In this document: positions 26,174-38,407 of the stretch, piece by piece
How positions within the stretch are numbered: position 1 is the first letter of the stretch
Layout: every line of letters begins with the position of its first letter
Source: Maea johnstoni
Taxonomy: Eukaryota > Annelida > Polychaeta > Spionida > Magelonidae
Direction: 5' to 3'
Length of the DNA stretch: 64,000 nt
Assembly: GCA_963942565.1 (NCBI GenBank)
Contig: OZ012690.1
Span: 6,930,086-6,994,085 of the forward strand
The notes under the pieces: model-generated
Database searches by the model: none
The model's input: the letters and a program-made list of their open reading frames with translations, nothing else
Told to the model about the DNA's origin: nothing
Translations under genes and position numbers: made by a program

Positions 26174-26803
26174 TTAACCCTTATGCTGCTGCTGGCTAAT
26201 TTGGCCCAATACATAAATATGCAAAAAAAAACTGGAAAATGACTGAACCCCTGGCACATGGGTACTCATATGATAGCACTCAGCGAGAGCCATCCAGTGA
26301 ATACCAAAATGACATGGTTTTCAAAAATCTTTGCATCTTTGGGCTTCTGACGAAAGTAGCCTCAGCATTGGAAGGTAGTGATGGCATTGATATGAAATTT
26401 TATCGATTCGATTAATTGATATATTTTTCGATTCGATGCGATACGCCGTAACATGCTCATATGGCACAATTATTTATAGGGATGTCATTGATATCCCTTT
26501 ATTTTGGTTGGATACCCTGTGCCTTGGCCATATGCCTAAGTAAAGCACACCATTCTTTCCAATTTCTCTTACAAAAGCCATAGAAAATACTTCAATATTT
26601 AGTCAGAGTTTCACTTTGCATTAGTTTTTTAAAACAAGAAAATGTCTGGGAAAAGTGTATTTTTTATTAATAATCATACGCCATTATTGGGGTTCAGAAT
26701 ATCGATTATTTCGATTCGATACCCAACCATTCGATTCGATTTAATTGACTAAGTGAAAATGTTGATTTATCGATTTGTCGACTATCGATTTGGAAGGGTT
26801 TAA
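26174..26803 (+). mobile_element. TTAA MITE family 1 split by a hAT-like insertion
   Basis: The MITE runs 26174-26375 and resumes at 26790 with TTGGAAGGGTTTAA. The 414-bp insert (26376-26789) is flanked by the 8-bp repeat TTGGAAGG and carries ATCGATTCGAT motifs of the hAT-like family. This gives relative ages: MITE first, hAT later. Confidence 0.78.
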
Positions 26804-26842
26804 AGACCGCCCCAAATCTGGCAACTGAAACCCTAAGCCCTA

Positions 26843-27075
26843 AGGCCTAAAAAAGAAATTGTTTGTTTCCTGTAACGGTCTGGAAAAAAATAGGGTAGGT
26901 AGGTGGTTAAAAAAAAAATTTGCATTATTTTTTTGGTCAAAAATGTGTGTTTTATGCATGTTTTACATTGATTGGGAGTTGGGAGGGCGGAAAAAAACTT
27001 CAGGGTAGGGATTTTTTTGAATAAAAACTTGTTAGGGTAGGGTTACAGGAAACAAACAACTTTTTTTTTAGGCCT
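26843..27075. mobile_element. MITE with AGGCCTAAAAA ends (inverted)
   Basis: Same family as 22756 in the opposite orientation; both ends are complete. Confidence 0.85.
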
Positions 27076-28501
27076 AAGACTTTCCATTCATATTGCAGGC
27101 TGATGTAGTTAAGTTAGCCTGTTCCTATAAACCATAAGATTTCCATGCACACATTTGGTTGACTAGTGAAATAGTTCAATGTAGTAAACTTGCTTTTCAT
27201 TCAACGACTTATCATGACTGAATATAATACACCATGCTGAAATCTCTCCTCTTAAACCTAAATAATAACTTGCCAAAATCTGACTCTAATCCGTGGACCA
27301 TTGTTGAGTTGTATAGTTTAGTACAGTATTATTTACAATAGGTCTTGCAAACTTCTTTCTCAACTGCAAAATATATTATTATTGAATAAAAATATGTGAA
27401 CGAATTACAAAAATTCTTAAGGATTTTTTCACCTGGGGCCAAACTTCTTGGGGAATGGGGGAGGGGTATTATGTGGTACTACACAACTACTACTTCTGTA
27501 GATGTCAGGCAATTTTTGAATACCTCCCTCAAACACCAATAAGAGCACCATTTATCTTTATATGTCGGGAAAGTTAAAATCATTAATTACTTGCCCGGCA
27601 TGGTAAGTTAGTTCTGAAAATTATGTTGGCGCCTTTCCTTGTTGAGAAGTCTGCAAATTGGTTGCTTGATTAAGTTCTAAGACAAATACCAACTCCTATT
27701 TAAGAAATGACACAAGTGCTTATCTATCTACATCTTAATATTTGCAATTGGCTGGAGCCTGAATTTTCTCGTAGACAGGTAATATAGTAAGGGTTGAGTT
27801 TTTCCAAAGAAATAATCCCTATCAATGCCTTGATTGCTTTATGACCAATTTTTTACGCCTAATATTTACTGTAGTATTTAAGAAAACCAGCTTTGCTGTT
27901 CTGTTTGTTTGAATCCGCTGATCAGGTATCAAATATTATTTTGTGCTATTGGCACTTTGGGTGTATTTGGAAAGCGTTTGGGTATACATGCATTCAGTGT
28001 GTATTCAGTTTGTCACTGTGGATAGTAGAAGTGGAGGGGGTTGGGTTACTTGGGTAGTATCTTTGCTTCTCTCTTCCTCCATTTTATCACTGAGGTGTCA
28101 TATGTATATACGTGAATGGGTTAACATATATACCTGCTGCAGCCAATTGATACCTAATCATTGACAAAATGTTGTACCGAAAAAAAATTGAGGAAACAAA
28201 AACAACTACATTTTTTCAAGGAAAAATAAAAAGAACATTTTTGGAAGAAAAATGCTATTAAGAACTCAACCAACAACTCTTTATAACCTATTCACTCTAC
28301 TTAACAGCCGACTATTCTGGTGATATTTCTCTGACAAAAACAGTTTTTAGAAAATATTTGAAAGAGAAATATTTGAAATGCTATTCAGAAACTTTCCACT
28401 CCTTCAAATATTTTGCAATTTATGATTAATTCCATATTCAATATCAAAAGTTATTCAGATGCAGACAACCTATCTCCAAGAGATCTCCAGGCATGAAAGG
28501 G

Positions 28502-28732
28502 TTAACCCATTAACACTCAGAGCAGCCAAAAGAGGCCTGACAAATTTGGAAATATTTTACTTACAAAAGTATTTTCTTGAAAACAATCAAAGGAGGAATG
28601 TTGATTAGAAGGTAAACAACAACTCTCCTTCAAATATTTTATGAAATTTTTCTTTATTCAAAAGTTATTTTCAAAAGTATGAAAGTAGCAGACGATACCT
28701 TCTAGAGAAACTCTTGAGTGTCAATGGGTTAA
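28502..28732. mobile_element. TTAA MITE, family 2-like
   Basis: TTAACCCATTAACACTCAGAG at the left mirrors GAGTGTCAATGGGTTAA at the right. 231 bp, non-coding. A related, diverged copy lies at 42636-43081. Confidence 0.75.
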
Positions 28733-29834
28733 TATCCAGACTCATTAGTATATATTCAGGTCAAGATGATTCATTTTCGGTGAAACGTGATTTTTTACAC
28801 TCCCTGTCATTGAGCATGGCAGGAGCACTTGTCCACATCTGGGTCATTCCGTGTCAAATCACCGAGAGGTGTTGCTGCATGTTTTCAGATATGGCTCAAA
28901 ATTGGTTTGGTGAAAGCTATACATGTTTTTAGAGAATTCCCAAAATATCAGCTCAATATCTTTACTTGGTCAGGAAATACGACCAGTCTAAGGCCAGGGG
29001 GGTGGTCAAATACTAACAAACTGGCCTAAAACCCTGATTTTCAGACCCTAGAAATTGTGCAAGTGACATTCCCACAGTGCTTCCCATCTCAGAAATAACT
29101 CTCCAGGTGACATAGACCTGATATTCACAATGGGACTATTTTCTATGTTCCCATTGGTCAGATAATGATATGCTAATTAGCTCAATCGTCTCAAAATACA
29201 CCATTCGCGTTTGTGATTTTAGTGTTTTCAACATCCTCTAGGTCTGCTGATATACATCCTAGGAGGCTGTAAATGGATAAATACTACCTCTGTTATATAC
29301 TAAGTGTTAGGAGGACCAAGAAATAATCTTACAGGTCTTAGAGGTTCAGATACAGGGCTCCAGAAGTGCTATTTTAAACAAAATTACTAGTCGCGAATGG
29401 TTTTTAAGCTGGCATTTTGGGGAGATATGCTATTGTATAATAGCATTTGACATTTTTTATCATTTCCATGTACAGAGGAGAACCACACATAAACAATACC
29501 AGTACTTTGGGTGGTTTAATTTCTGAGATAGAGGTGCGAAAACTTGGGAAATTTTCAAAATTGACCCAACTTTACCTCTCTGAAAAGTCATGTGGGTCAG
29601 GAGTTAGAAGATTGAGCTTTTGCATCAGAGAAGGTCTATATTCTGTCTTCATCCATGCCAAGTTTCAAGTTTGGCATCTGGCTCCTTCATAGGAAATTAT
29701 CTCATCAGAGATGACATGTATAGCCACAAACGTTTTTGGGCTGGAACTGTGCTGGGACACCATACATGAGTTAAGTAGCTTATATTTAGATATTTTCAGT
29801 CAGAGGGTTTTCAGATACAATCAGCTGTACACTT

Positions 29835-30003
29835 CTATTCATTAAATCTTGCAAAATCCTGAAGAACAACTTGGGCAATTTCCTCATCTAGCCAGTACTG
29901 GCGAGCTCGTCGGTCCGTTGTAGGTATGGGAATGACACGCAGGATATGAGAAGAAGGAACATGGCAAACATCTTCTCGCACAGGCCAGTGGAAAGATGCT
30001 GCT
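29835..30003 (-). pseudogene. C-terminal fragment of the foldback element's protein
   Basis: On the minus strand the frame reads SFHWPVREDVCHVPSSHILR then RQYWLDEEIAQVVLQDF and stops inside the left arm. CCAGCAG just before it could be an acceptor of a last exon. The upstream part is cut by the MITE at 30016. I recall similar W-P-x-R-x-D-x-C ends on proteins from repeated invertebrate elements, but I do not know a function. Confidence 0.5.
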
Positions 30004-30015
30004 GGAACAGCAGGG

Positions 30016-30563
30016 TAGGGCTGTCATCGATACCGGCGGTATCGATGGATCGCTGGCGAAGCCCTAGCGATAATCGATACGCCAGAAATGCTGGGGTATC
30101 GATTTGTTATAAAAAATAACAAAAAACAGGTTGGATACGTTGCAACACGCCAAAACTGCCGTTACCAACCAGAAAACCTTTTTAAAAAAGTCCAAATCTG
30201 CGAAAACTTACCCCAATTCAAAAACGGAAGTTGAATTGAGGACGGACGATCTCTGGCGCACTACTGCGCAGGTCAGTGCAATGCATTGTGGGGTCCTGTC
30301 AATGCGATGACAGGTGAAGACATCATTGGCGCTAATGGCTAGATCGCACATTGTAGGTACTTTTTAGTTATTGTTAGGGGCGGGGATTGACGGGTAATGA
30401 AAATATAATGCTTGGTGGGCTAATTGCGTATATATTAGCCGAAAACCAAGTGTGCAGCAATTTCTAGTGTGAATCGATAGCGAATCGAATCGAAGTGCCG
30501 TATCGGTAAAAAAAATTTTTCGATTATCGAATCGCTAAAAATTTGTTAGTGATGACAGCCCTA
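30016..30563. mobile_element. hAT-like MITE with exact 8-bp duplication
   Basis: Ends TAGGGCTGTCATCGATACC and GTGATGACAGCCCTA, flanked by CAGCAGGG (30008-30015, 30564-30571). Subterminal ATCGATGGATCG and CGAATCGAATCG words recur. It sits inside the foldback element, so it is younger than it. Confidence 0.9.
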
Positions 30564-30607
30564 CAGCAGGGTGCATGAATTTAACTTACCAACCAATATA
30601 GTGTGTT

Positions 30608-30642
30608 TTGGATGAAAGTGGCCTTAGCATTGGAAGGGTTAA
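30608..30642 (+). repeat. Solo right end of TTAA MITE family 1
   Basis: GGATGAAAGTGGCC then TTAGCATTGGAAGGGTTAA only; the rest of the element is absent. Confidence 0.6.
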
Positions 30643-31164
30643 GTTCAAGTTTAATTGTAAGATGTCTGAAAAAGTATAACTGAACTCAAGGTACTAGGAA
30701 CTTAAGTTATTTAGTGCTTAACCTAAGACAACATAGCTTAACCCAACAATGCTCAAATTTATTTCTGATATGTCACATGAACATTGTAATGCAAATGAAA
30801 ATAACTAATGCTTCAAAATCATGACATTTCATGAAAAGGAAGAATGAAATTGTAATATGTTTGTGAAAATAAACATTCATAGTATATTTCAAACTTTTTG
30901 GGTACAAATAAGCTCAGTCTGAGCTTGCCTTCCAAAAAACATTGGCAGTGATTCTTATAAACATGTGGCCTGCTATGAGAGTGGCATTGCAACATTCAAG
31001 TCCTAAGGAATGCTTGGGCTGCTTTTTACTGGCGAAATATAAGAACATTTATCTAAATGTTAGTTTTGAAGGTAACCACATTCCTCTTTATCACCTTTAT
31101 GAAGGGATTACTCATTTGATGCCTTCACATTTAGACACGTATTCAATTTCATCGTCTGCCGAGT

Positions 31165-31355
31165 GCGCCCTGATGGCTGAGTGGTCTAAGACCCTGCCAC
31201 ATACTGCTCTCACCACTACTAGGGTTCAAATCCTAATGTCAGCAAGTTGCAAGTGACTTAATTTGGGTTTGGCGATAGTTTTTACCAGTACTCCAGTTTC
31301 CTCCACCACTCACAACTGGCTTGTCATAAATTAGCCTATTAAAATAGGGCTGTAA
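31165..31355 (+). mobile_element. tRNA-derived SINE (Leu/Ser-like head)
   Basis: GCGCCCTGATGGCTGAGTGG supplies the A box and GGGTTCAAATCC the B box, with the longer spacing of class II tRNAs. The body includes CCAGTTTCCTCCACC, a motif of a common invertebrate SINE body. Similar fragments occur near 4310-4440 and 49600-49740. Confidence 0.7.
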
Positions 31356-31482
31356 AGGTAATGATGATCGAAATTCAAATTTAACCCCCTGAACCAGACA
31401 CACGGTGGATTCTCAACCCATTCTTCCCTGCAGCAACTCAAAAGGCCTGACATTCTTAGTGACATCTTTCTAAAGGTGGGGT

Positions 31483-32134
31483 CCCACATCGAGCTGCAAA
31501 TGATATGGTAATGAGGAAAACCCCAAATTTTGAGTCGAATGCGAGTTTTAGGAAAAACTCGCATTCGATGTTTGTCCAGAGTTAGGCAATTCGAAAACGA
31601 GGTTTGTTTTGGCGCCAACATAAAAGTCTAATCCCATTTTCTAAAATTGTCGTATGCACCGAAAGTTCCTTGAGATCCAATGTCGAGGAACTTTCATCGC
31701 AACGTGGTCAAATGCGATGGAGTTTGCAGTTTGTCATTATCATAATGATTTTCTAATTTGCATAAAGTCGAAAATCGCATTCGACTTATTTCTTGTTGAA
31801 TGCAAGGTGTAGGCAAATGTCGAATGCGAATTTCTATGTCCAGTGCAATGCCTCACATGTCGCATTCGACATAAACTGTCAATCAAACAGATCATTTGCA
31901 TAAAACTCGAATACGCAAAGTGTTTTCGACATTGTTTGACCTTTTGACATTTTAGCGGTCGAATGCGACTTAAAGCGGTTTCACATCGCATTTGACACCC
32001 CAAAAATACCATTTTATTTGCCGAACGCCGCAACTTTTTGCCATGTCGAATTGAGTCGAATTTGGTCGTATTAGACTTTTTCCAATATTTGTCGAATCGG
32101 GTCAAATTACCGCAAACTCCATATGGGACCCTAG
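31483..32134. mobile_element. Inverted-ended element packed with TCGAATGCGA words
   Basis: GGGTCCCACATCGAG and CCATATGGGACCCTA mark the ends. Between them about a dozen copies of TCGAATGCGA or its complement occur in both directions, like the subterminal transposase sites of hAT and similar elements. Clear target duplication is not visible. Confidence 0.55.
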
Positions 32135-33523
32135 CTTAACAAAAGCACCTTTTACAAAAAACAAACTCCATCAATCCATCTGATGACATATTTCACAAGA
32201 ATCCCCCGGCATGATTTGATCAAGGATGAAAAAAACAATTTAGCTTCTAAGATTTTAAAGCTTAATTACACATTGAAATGCCTTTGGGAAATGCCTGTTT
32301 ATTGAGTGGCATTTTGAACAATGAGAACGAAAACGATGCTTAAGTGGTAATAATTACATACGTTCTTCAGGATTTTGCAAGATTTAATGATTAGAAGTGT
32401 ACAGCTGATTGTATCTGAAAACCCTCTGACTGAAAATATCTAAATATAAGCTACTAAACTCATGTATGGTGTCCCGGCACAGTTCCAGCCCAAAAACGTT
32501 TGTGGCTATACATGTCATCTCTGATGAGATAATTTTCTATGAAGGAGCCAGATGCCAAACTTGAAACTTGGCATGGATGAAGACAGAATATAGACCTTCC
32601 TTGCTGCAGAAGCTCAATCTTCTAACTCCTGACCCACATGACTTTTCAGAGAGGTAAAGTTGGGTCAATTTTGAAAATTTCCCAAGTTTGCGCACCTCTA
32701 TCTCAGAAATTAAACCACCCAAAGTACTGGTATTGTTTATGTGTGGTACTCCTCTATACATAGAAATGATAAAAAATGTCAGATGCTATTATACAATAGC
32801 ATATCTCCCCAAAATACCAGCTTAAAAACCATTCGCGACTAGTAATTTTGTTTAAAATAGCACTTCTAGAGCCCTGTATCTGAACCTCTAAGACCTGTAA
32901 GATTATTTCTTGGTCCTCCTAACACTAAGTATATAACAGAAGTAGTATATATCCATTTACAGCCTCCTAGGATATATATCAGCTGAACTAGAGGATGTTG
33001 AAAACACTAAAATCACAAACACGAATGGTGTATTTTGAGACGATTGAGCTAATTAGCATATCATTATCTGACCAATGGAAACATAGAAAATAGTCCAATT
33101 GTGAATATCAGGTCTATGTCACCTGGAGAGTTATTTCTGAGATGGGAAGCACTGTGGGAATGTCACTTGCACAATTTCTAGGGTCTGAAAATCAGGGTTT
33201 CAGGCCAGTTTGTTAGTATTTGACCACCCCCCTGGCCTTAGACTGGTCGTATTTCCTGACCAAGTAAAGACATTGAGCTGATATTTTGGGGATTCTCTAA
33301 AAACATGTATAGCTTTCACCAAACCAATTTTGAGCCATATCTGAAAACATGCAGCAACACCTCTCGGTGATTTGACACGGAATGACCCATCTCCTGTTAC
33401 TAGTCCCCCCTAGACATTAGGGCATAGTGAAATATTAGTGTCCTAAGTATGGATCTATGAAGTTAAGGAATAAACATATTTCAGTCTTGTTGAGGCATTA
33501 GACATGAATGGGTCTAAGTTATG

Positions 33524-33965
33524 CAGGGTCTTACTCTTAGCCAGGATTTCAAAAAGCCTGTCTACTAGTGTCCAGAACAGCAATTCACAAAAATTCTGCC
33601 CGTCCTGATTCATGTTACTAACACACTACATTAAATAGCCTTTTATATAAAAAAGGGCAATTTAAACTCAAGCAATATCTTAGAAGTTTTGTTATGAAAA
33701 GATATGATTAGTGTAACAAAAAAATAAAAATTAGAAATTCTTCATGGAAATATTTACCTGTCTAAAAGGAGTTTTTCAGGAAACTGTCTGCCCAAAAGAC
33801 AGTCTGGACCGGTCCTGGCTGAGTTCCTGGTGAGACGTGATTTTTACACTCCTCAGACAGACTGTCTAAAAGGAGTTTTTCAGGAAACTGCGTGCCCAAA
33901 ATACAGTCTGGACGGGTCCTGGCTGAGTTCCTGGTGAGACGTGATTTTTCCACTCCTCAGACATT
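33524..33965. repeat. GTCTTAGCCAG-family fragment with tandem duplication
   Basis: A diverged copy (CAGGGTCTTACTCTTAGCC…) whose right part, GTCTAAAAGGAGTTTTTCAGG to CACTCCTCAGACA, is present twice in tandem (about 33760 and 33865). Confidence 0.65.
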
Positions 33966-34398
33966 GTGCAAGGTCAGTGCACTAGCCCATGTCCCTCAGG
34001 ACTAGCTCCCTGCAGGTTGGAAGGTGGACATGGGGTTTTGATTAATGTCAGGCCCAGATGGATCCATATGGTTTATATTGAAAGAGAATGTTTTCTATTT
34101 CTATGCTGTCTTGGTTGATGGTAGCCTGCCTCCTAGGCCATATTCGAATGTCATCCCTTGTGGATAGATGGCACTGCGGTATGCTAGGAGGGTAGTTGAA
34201 AATATTCCCATTACAACCCCCTGATGTGGCAATTGTGTGAACTATATGGCCAGCAGTAGGCCACAACAAGTCCCTAAGTAGTATAGATGCAGGCATTTAT
34301 ATATATGATAAAGTAAAACACCTTGTAGGCAGGCTAGGTTGATGGTTTGTAATGATGTCATTTGGAAGTCGCATGGGTGAAGAAGGGAACTGAACTTA

Positions 34399-35341
34399 CT
34401 AGGGATGTCATTGTTAAGAATTTTTTCTCTCGATTCGATATAAATATTGACATCTTGTTTTCATTTTTGATAATTCCGATACGTACGATGCATTGAAGTA
34501 TCCAAGAATATGCTGTCTATGCCATGAGGGAAAATCACAAAGCATTGATCAAGGTTTTTAACCATATCCAGGGGTCGAAATTAGGGGGTGCCTGGAGCCT
34601 AGGACTGTCATTGATATGACAAGTATCGATCGATCGAAATAATTTTTCCAATTAATCGAGAAAAAAATATTATGTTAATCGAATCGAATTAATCGAAACA
34701 CATTTTTTTTAGCCTTTTACGCAATTTTTAGCCAACGCTATTAAGAATTTTGAAGAGAAACTCAAGTATCTAATCAGAAAGTGTTGAGAAAACCTTCATT
34801 GTCTTTGCATTGTGGGAATCTTAGAATGCTAGCCACAAAAATAGTGTGGAACATGTGAAAATATTCTATTACTGCAGTTCTTCACAATCGAATCGAAATA
34901 ATCGGAATCGAAAAATAAAATGTCAATGATCGAATCGAAAAAAAATGGATGTCAATGACAGTCCTACTGGAGCCGTGGGCTCCCTTGAATTCTCCTGCAG
35001 CTCCCTCAAATTTCTGCAGGGAGCCCAAAGATGTACTGGTTTCTATACGCAATGTTGCTACGTAGCTTTAGAAGGTGCAGTTGGGCACCCTGGATAAAAT
35101 CTTAATTTCAAGCCCTGATATCAGAAGCATCCTCCCTCACTTCTGTACTTTGTATTGCGATGGAACAAGTAAAATGGGTCATGATAAGGTAGAAAAATGC
35201 TTTTAAAAAGTATGTATCCAACAATGCTGGCAAAATCCATCTCAGATTTCTTCGATAAGCCTCCATTTTCATTTTTTCGCTATTTTGATGCATTGGAGAG
35301 TTCTCTATATATCAATATGGGCCATATCGATGACACCCCTA
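34399..35341. mobile_element. hAT-like element containing two younger insertions
   Basis: Ends TAGGGATGTCATTGTTAAG and ATCGATGACACCCCTA. Inside lies a CAGGGCTCGAAATTA-type MITE (34569-35120), which is in turn split by another hAT-like MITE (34600-34966). The outer target repeat is not clear. Confidence 0.65.
34600..34966. mobile_element. hAT-like MITE nested two deep
   Basis: Ends TAGGACTGTCATTGATATG / GTCAATGACAGTCCTA, flanked by exact 8-bp CTGGAGCC (34592-34599, 34967-34974). 367 bp, no coding. Confidence 0.9.
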
Positions 35342-35505
35342 CTACTTTTTGGTCTTAATGCAGGTACACAGAAGAACTGCAGGTACACAAGGGACTTGTT
35401 TTAGATCTTACACTACTACAAGGACTATGTATAAAATCATATTAGCCCAACAATGATACTTATAAAGCATACATGCGCAATACAACCTAACTAAATATCT
35501 ATATA

Positions 35506-35618
35506 CAGGTGAACTTGGATATGACGGACCACTGTACAACAAAAAGTTTTTACCAACATACCTACTCAATTTTTTCCTGTACCGTTACAGGAAACAAACT
35601 ATTTTTTTTTTAAGCCTG
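35506..35618. mobile_element. Fused fragments of two MITEs
   Basis: About 35 bp of a CAGGTGAACTTGG element is joined directly to the last third of an AGGCCT-family element (CCTACTCAATTTTTTCCTG…GTTACAGGAAACAAAC). The join is abrupt and has lost both inner ends. Confidence 0.6.
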
Positions 35619-36192
35619 AACTGGAATGAGGTCATGTCTAATCAAAAGGATTTTTGTTTTGAATTTTTGACATATCTCTTGCCATACTTTCACGTAACAG
35701 TAAATAACTAGTGAAGTAATTTACGAGTGCTCATACTGTATAATACCTAGTGTGTTTGGGTGTGTGTAGTCCATAGCCTCAGGCCAGGCCGTCCTGATTT
35801 TTGAGGCCCTAATTAACCCACATATTACATTATTACCTCAATATTGGTAACACTACTCAGTATCTGTTATATATCCCTGTGTGCCTGCAGGACCTCAGCA
35901 GTTATAATGAGGGTCTCTATAGGATTAATTACTATGGTCTTCCTATGCGTTATATGCAGGATAAGCAGGCCTGAGGTGTGGTGTAGGTGTACTTGTGATA
36001 TCTCTGGCCCTTTCACTGATCTAACCTGGGTTGATTTCACTCCAGGATTAGTTCTGAATAAATCCTCAAGGGGGACACACTTGAGCTGTAGTCTGTATCG
36101 CGTTATCAACTGCAAGTCATGAAACCTGTGCTGTTGTCTAGAGAGAGACATCAAAACTACTTCACACCCCGTATATATATAGTGGTGGGGCA

Positions 36193-36492
36193 CAGTGTCT
36201 TAGCCAGGATTTAGAAACTGGGTGCCTAAAATTGTTGGGCGTCCAAATTTTTAAGGGGGATCACAAAATACTCATATTTCAACCATAAACATGTATAAAT
36301 TCATCAAAATAAGGCATGATATTATTAAACAATATCAATGGGAATTACAAGGAGGTGAAAAAATTCAATTATAAACTTGAGAATGGGATTTTTAGAAATT
36401 CCACACAAAAATATTTGGGTGTCCTGAGGGGTTCTTTTGAAGGGTTTGGGTGTCCAAAAAGGCACCCAGACGCCCTGCTGGCTAAGACCATG
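36193..36492 (+). mobile_element. hAT-like MITE (GTCTTAGCCAG family)
   Basis: 300 bp, flanked by exact GTGGGGCA (36185-36192, 36493-36500). Confidence 0.88.
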
Positions 36493-36788
36493 GTGGGGCA
36501 GAATACCGGTAACTAAGTCAGCCTGAGAACCAGGCTAGTGTACCTGTAGTTCTATCTCCAGGTGGAGGCAGGAAATGGCAATGCAGGGGGTCCTGTTAAG
36601 CCGGCATTGGCATCTGTGAAATCAGTTAAAATCAGCAAGCTGTCAGTTGCATCTGTGGAATCAGCTGAAGCCAGTGCGCAACATAACCGCTTGCCCCGTA
36701 GCAAGTTGCAAGTGAATTTGGCAAAAAATGGCAAGCAGCATGTAAAGCCTAGTAGCTAGGCTAGCTGAGGGCCTGCATTGGTCCTCTT

Positions 36789-37102
36789 CAGTGTCTTAGC
36801 CAGGATTTAGAAACTGGGTGCCTAAAATTGGCAGTTGTAAAATTTTTTGGCATCCAAATTTTTAAGGGGGATCACAATATACTCATATTTTAATCATAAA
36901 CATGTATAAATTCATCAAAATAAGGCATGATATCATTAAACAATGTCATGGGAATTATAAGGATATGAAAAAATTCAATTATAAGCTTGAGATTGAGATT
37001 TTTAGAAATTCCACAATAAACTATTTGGGTGTCCTGAGGGGTTCTTTTTAAGGGTTTGGGTGTCCAAAAAGACACCCAGACGCCCTGCTGGCTAAGACCA
37101 TG
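36789..37102 (+). mobile_element. hAT-like MITE (GTCTTAGCCAG family)
   Basis: 314 bp, flanked by exact GTCCTCTT (36781-36788, 37103-37110). Very similar to the copy at 36193, so the two are of like age. Confidence 0.88.
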
Positions 37103-37134
37103 GTCCTCTTCCTCTTAGCAATGGCTGCCAGCAG

Positions 37135-37413
37135 CACAGTCTTACTTAGCTAACAGGGTGTCTGGGCATCATTTGCACAACCAAACCCCCAAAAATGAAT
37201 TCTCAGGACACCCCAATTGGTGAGTGATTTCTTAAAATGTCACTTTCGTGCAAATTATTGAATTTTTCCACCTCCAAACAATTCCTGTGACATGTATGAG
37301 GACATAATAAATAATCTGAATTTATTGTTGCCTCCCTCGAAAAAAAGGATGCCCCAAATCCTACAATTGCCAATTTTTGGCACCCAGTTTCTAAATTCTG
37401 GTCGAAGATTGTG
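37135..37413 (-). mobile_element. hAT-like MITE (GTCTTAGCCAG family)
   Basis: 279 bp, more diverged ends (CACAGTCTTACTTAG / CGAAGATTGTG) but exact GCCAGCAG duplication (37127-37134, 37414-37421). Confidence 0.82.
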
Positions 37414-38114
37414 GCCAGCAGTGTCTTCTGTTACTGTGGTGTCAGTAACATGCATATTTCTGCACATCTTTGACTTCCATGTCAATACTAGTACAATATA
37501 TATCCATTTATATGCTAGGCAATGATAGGAAATGGGGCTGCATTCACAATTTTATCTCATGGTAGCATCTGTCTGTAATCTGCTTTGTTTCACTGTCATA
37601 GAGCATAAATTACAATGGAATTGAGATTCACACATACTGTGTGACGGGTGCCAGGGTTAGCAGGGAGCTAGCTTGGCCAGTAGCCACTATGCATTACTGT
37701 GTTTGAGGATTTTGTGACTGGGTGCCCAAAAAGACACCCAGACCCCCTGCTGGCTAAGACTATGTCTGGATCTGTAGTACCTTTGATCATAAAATGTCTG
37801 AAGGTGAGATGTTGTGTTAGTTTTCTAATCAGCATTTACATATATCTCCCCATGTGTATTGATGGTCCCATCAAAACACATGGTATCCCTCCAGTACAAA
37901 AACCTTATGATGGTACACAAATACAAATATTCATTTCATTACACGCCTAAATTTGCTTGCTTGAGAAAGCATGGAAAAGGGTATTTCTTATATATTCTAA
38001 AATCCCTCGGCCTGTGATATGTCAATAGCATTGAGTTTTAGAGCCTTTGGTCTCAGTTTGTATTGACTTTTGAAGGACATGCTAACCATACTCATAGTTT
38101 CAGAAATCCCTCCG

Positions 38115-38256
38115 CAGGGCTCGAAATTAGGGGGTCCTGTGAGCCTGGGGCTCCCTTCAGTTTGTCTGTGGCTCCCTCAAATTTCTGCAGGGAGCCCAAA
38201 GATGTACTGGTTTGAACAGTGGTTTCTATACTCAGCACCTGTATTTCAAGCCCTGA
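38115..38256 (+). mobile_element. MITE with CAGGGCTCGAAATTA ends, shortened
   Basis: Both ends present, interior missing about 40 bp. It lies 80 bp before LARP1 exon 2. Confidence 0.65.
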
Positions 38257-38333
38257 TCAGCCTTAAGAATTTCAAGCTAGGTGTGTCCAATGTCTATGGT
38301 GTAACATGCTAACGGTATTCCTTGTATTTTCAG

Positions 38334-38407
38334 AAATCCCTCAGCCTGCCAAGGTGATAAAGGCAAGTCCTGTGATTAAGAAAATTGACAAAGCATGGTC
38401 AGAAAAG
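38334..38407 (+). CDS. LARP1: LARP1 coding exon 2
   Basis: This 74-nt exon follows a 27-kb intron. The acceptor is TATTTTCAG|AAATCC and the donor is AAAAG|GTGAGT. Joined to the single base left by exon 1 it reads EIPQPAKVIKASPVIKK then IDKAWSEK, a Lys/Pro-rich linker like the same region of other LARP1 proteins. It ends in phase 0. It is too short to be found as a separate open frame; the call rests on splice sites, phase and LARP1-like composition. Confidence 0.78.

Larger units (their letters stand above)
28841..33388. mobile_element. Foldback DNA transposon with 1,027-bp inverted arms
   Basis: Left arm 28841-29867 and right arm 32362-33388 are inverted copies of equal length with very few differences. 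The ends are GGGTCATTCCGTGTCAAATC and its complement. ATCT flanks both sides (28837-28840, 33389-33392), so a 4-bp target duplication is likely. The 2.5-kb centre holds the end of a protein gene (29835-30003), a hAT-like MITE, a SINE and an element rich in TCGAATGCGA. Superfamily not settled; a 3-4 bp target duplication would be compatible with Academ among others. Confidence 0.85.
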
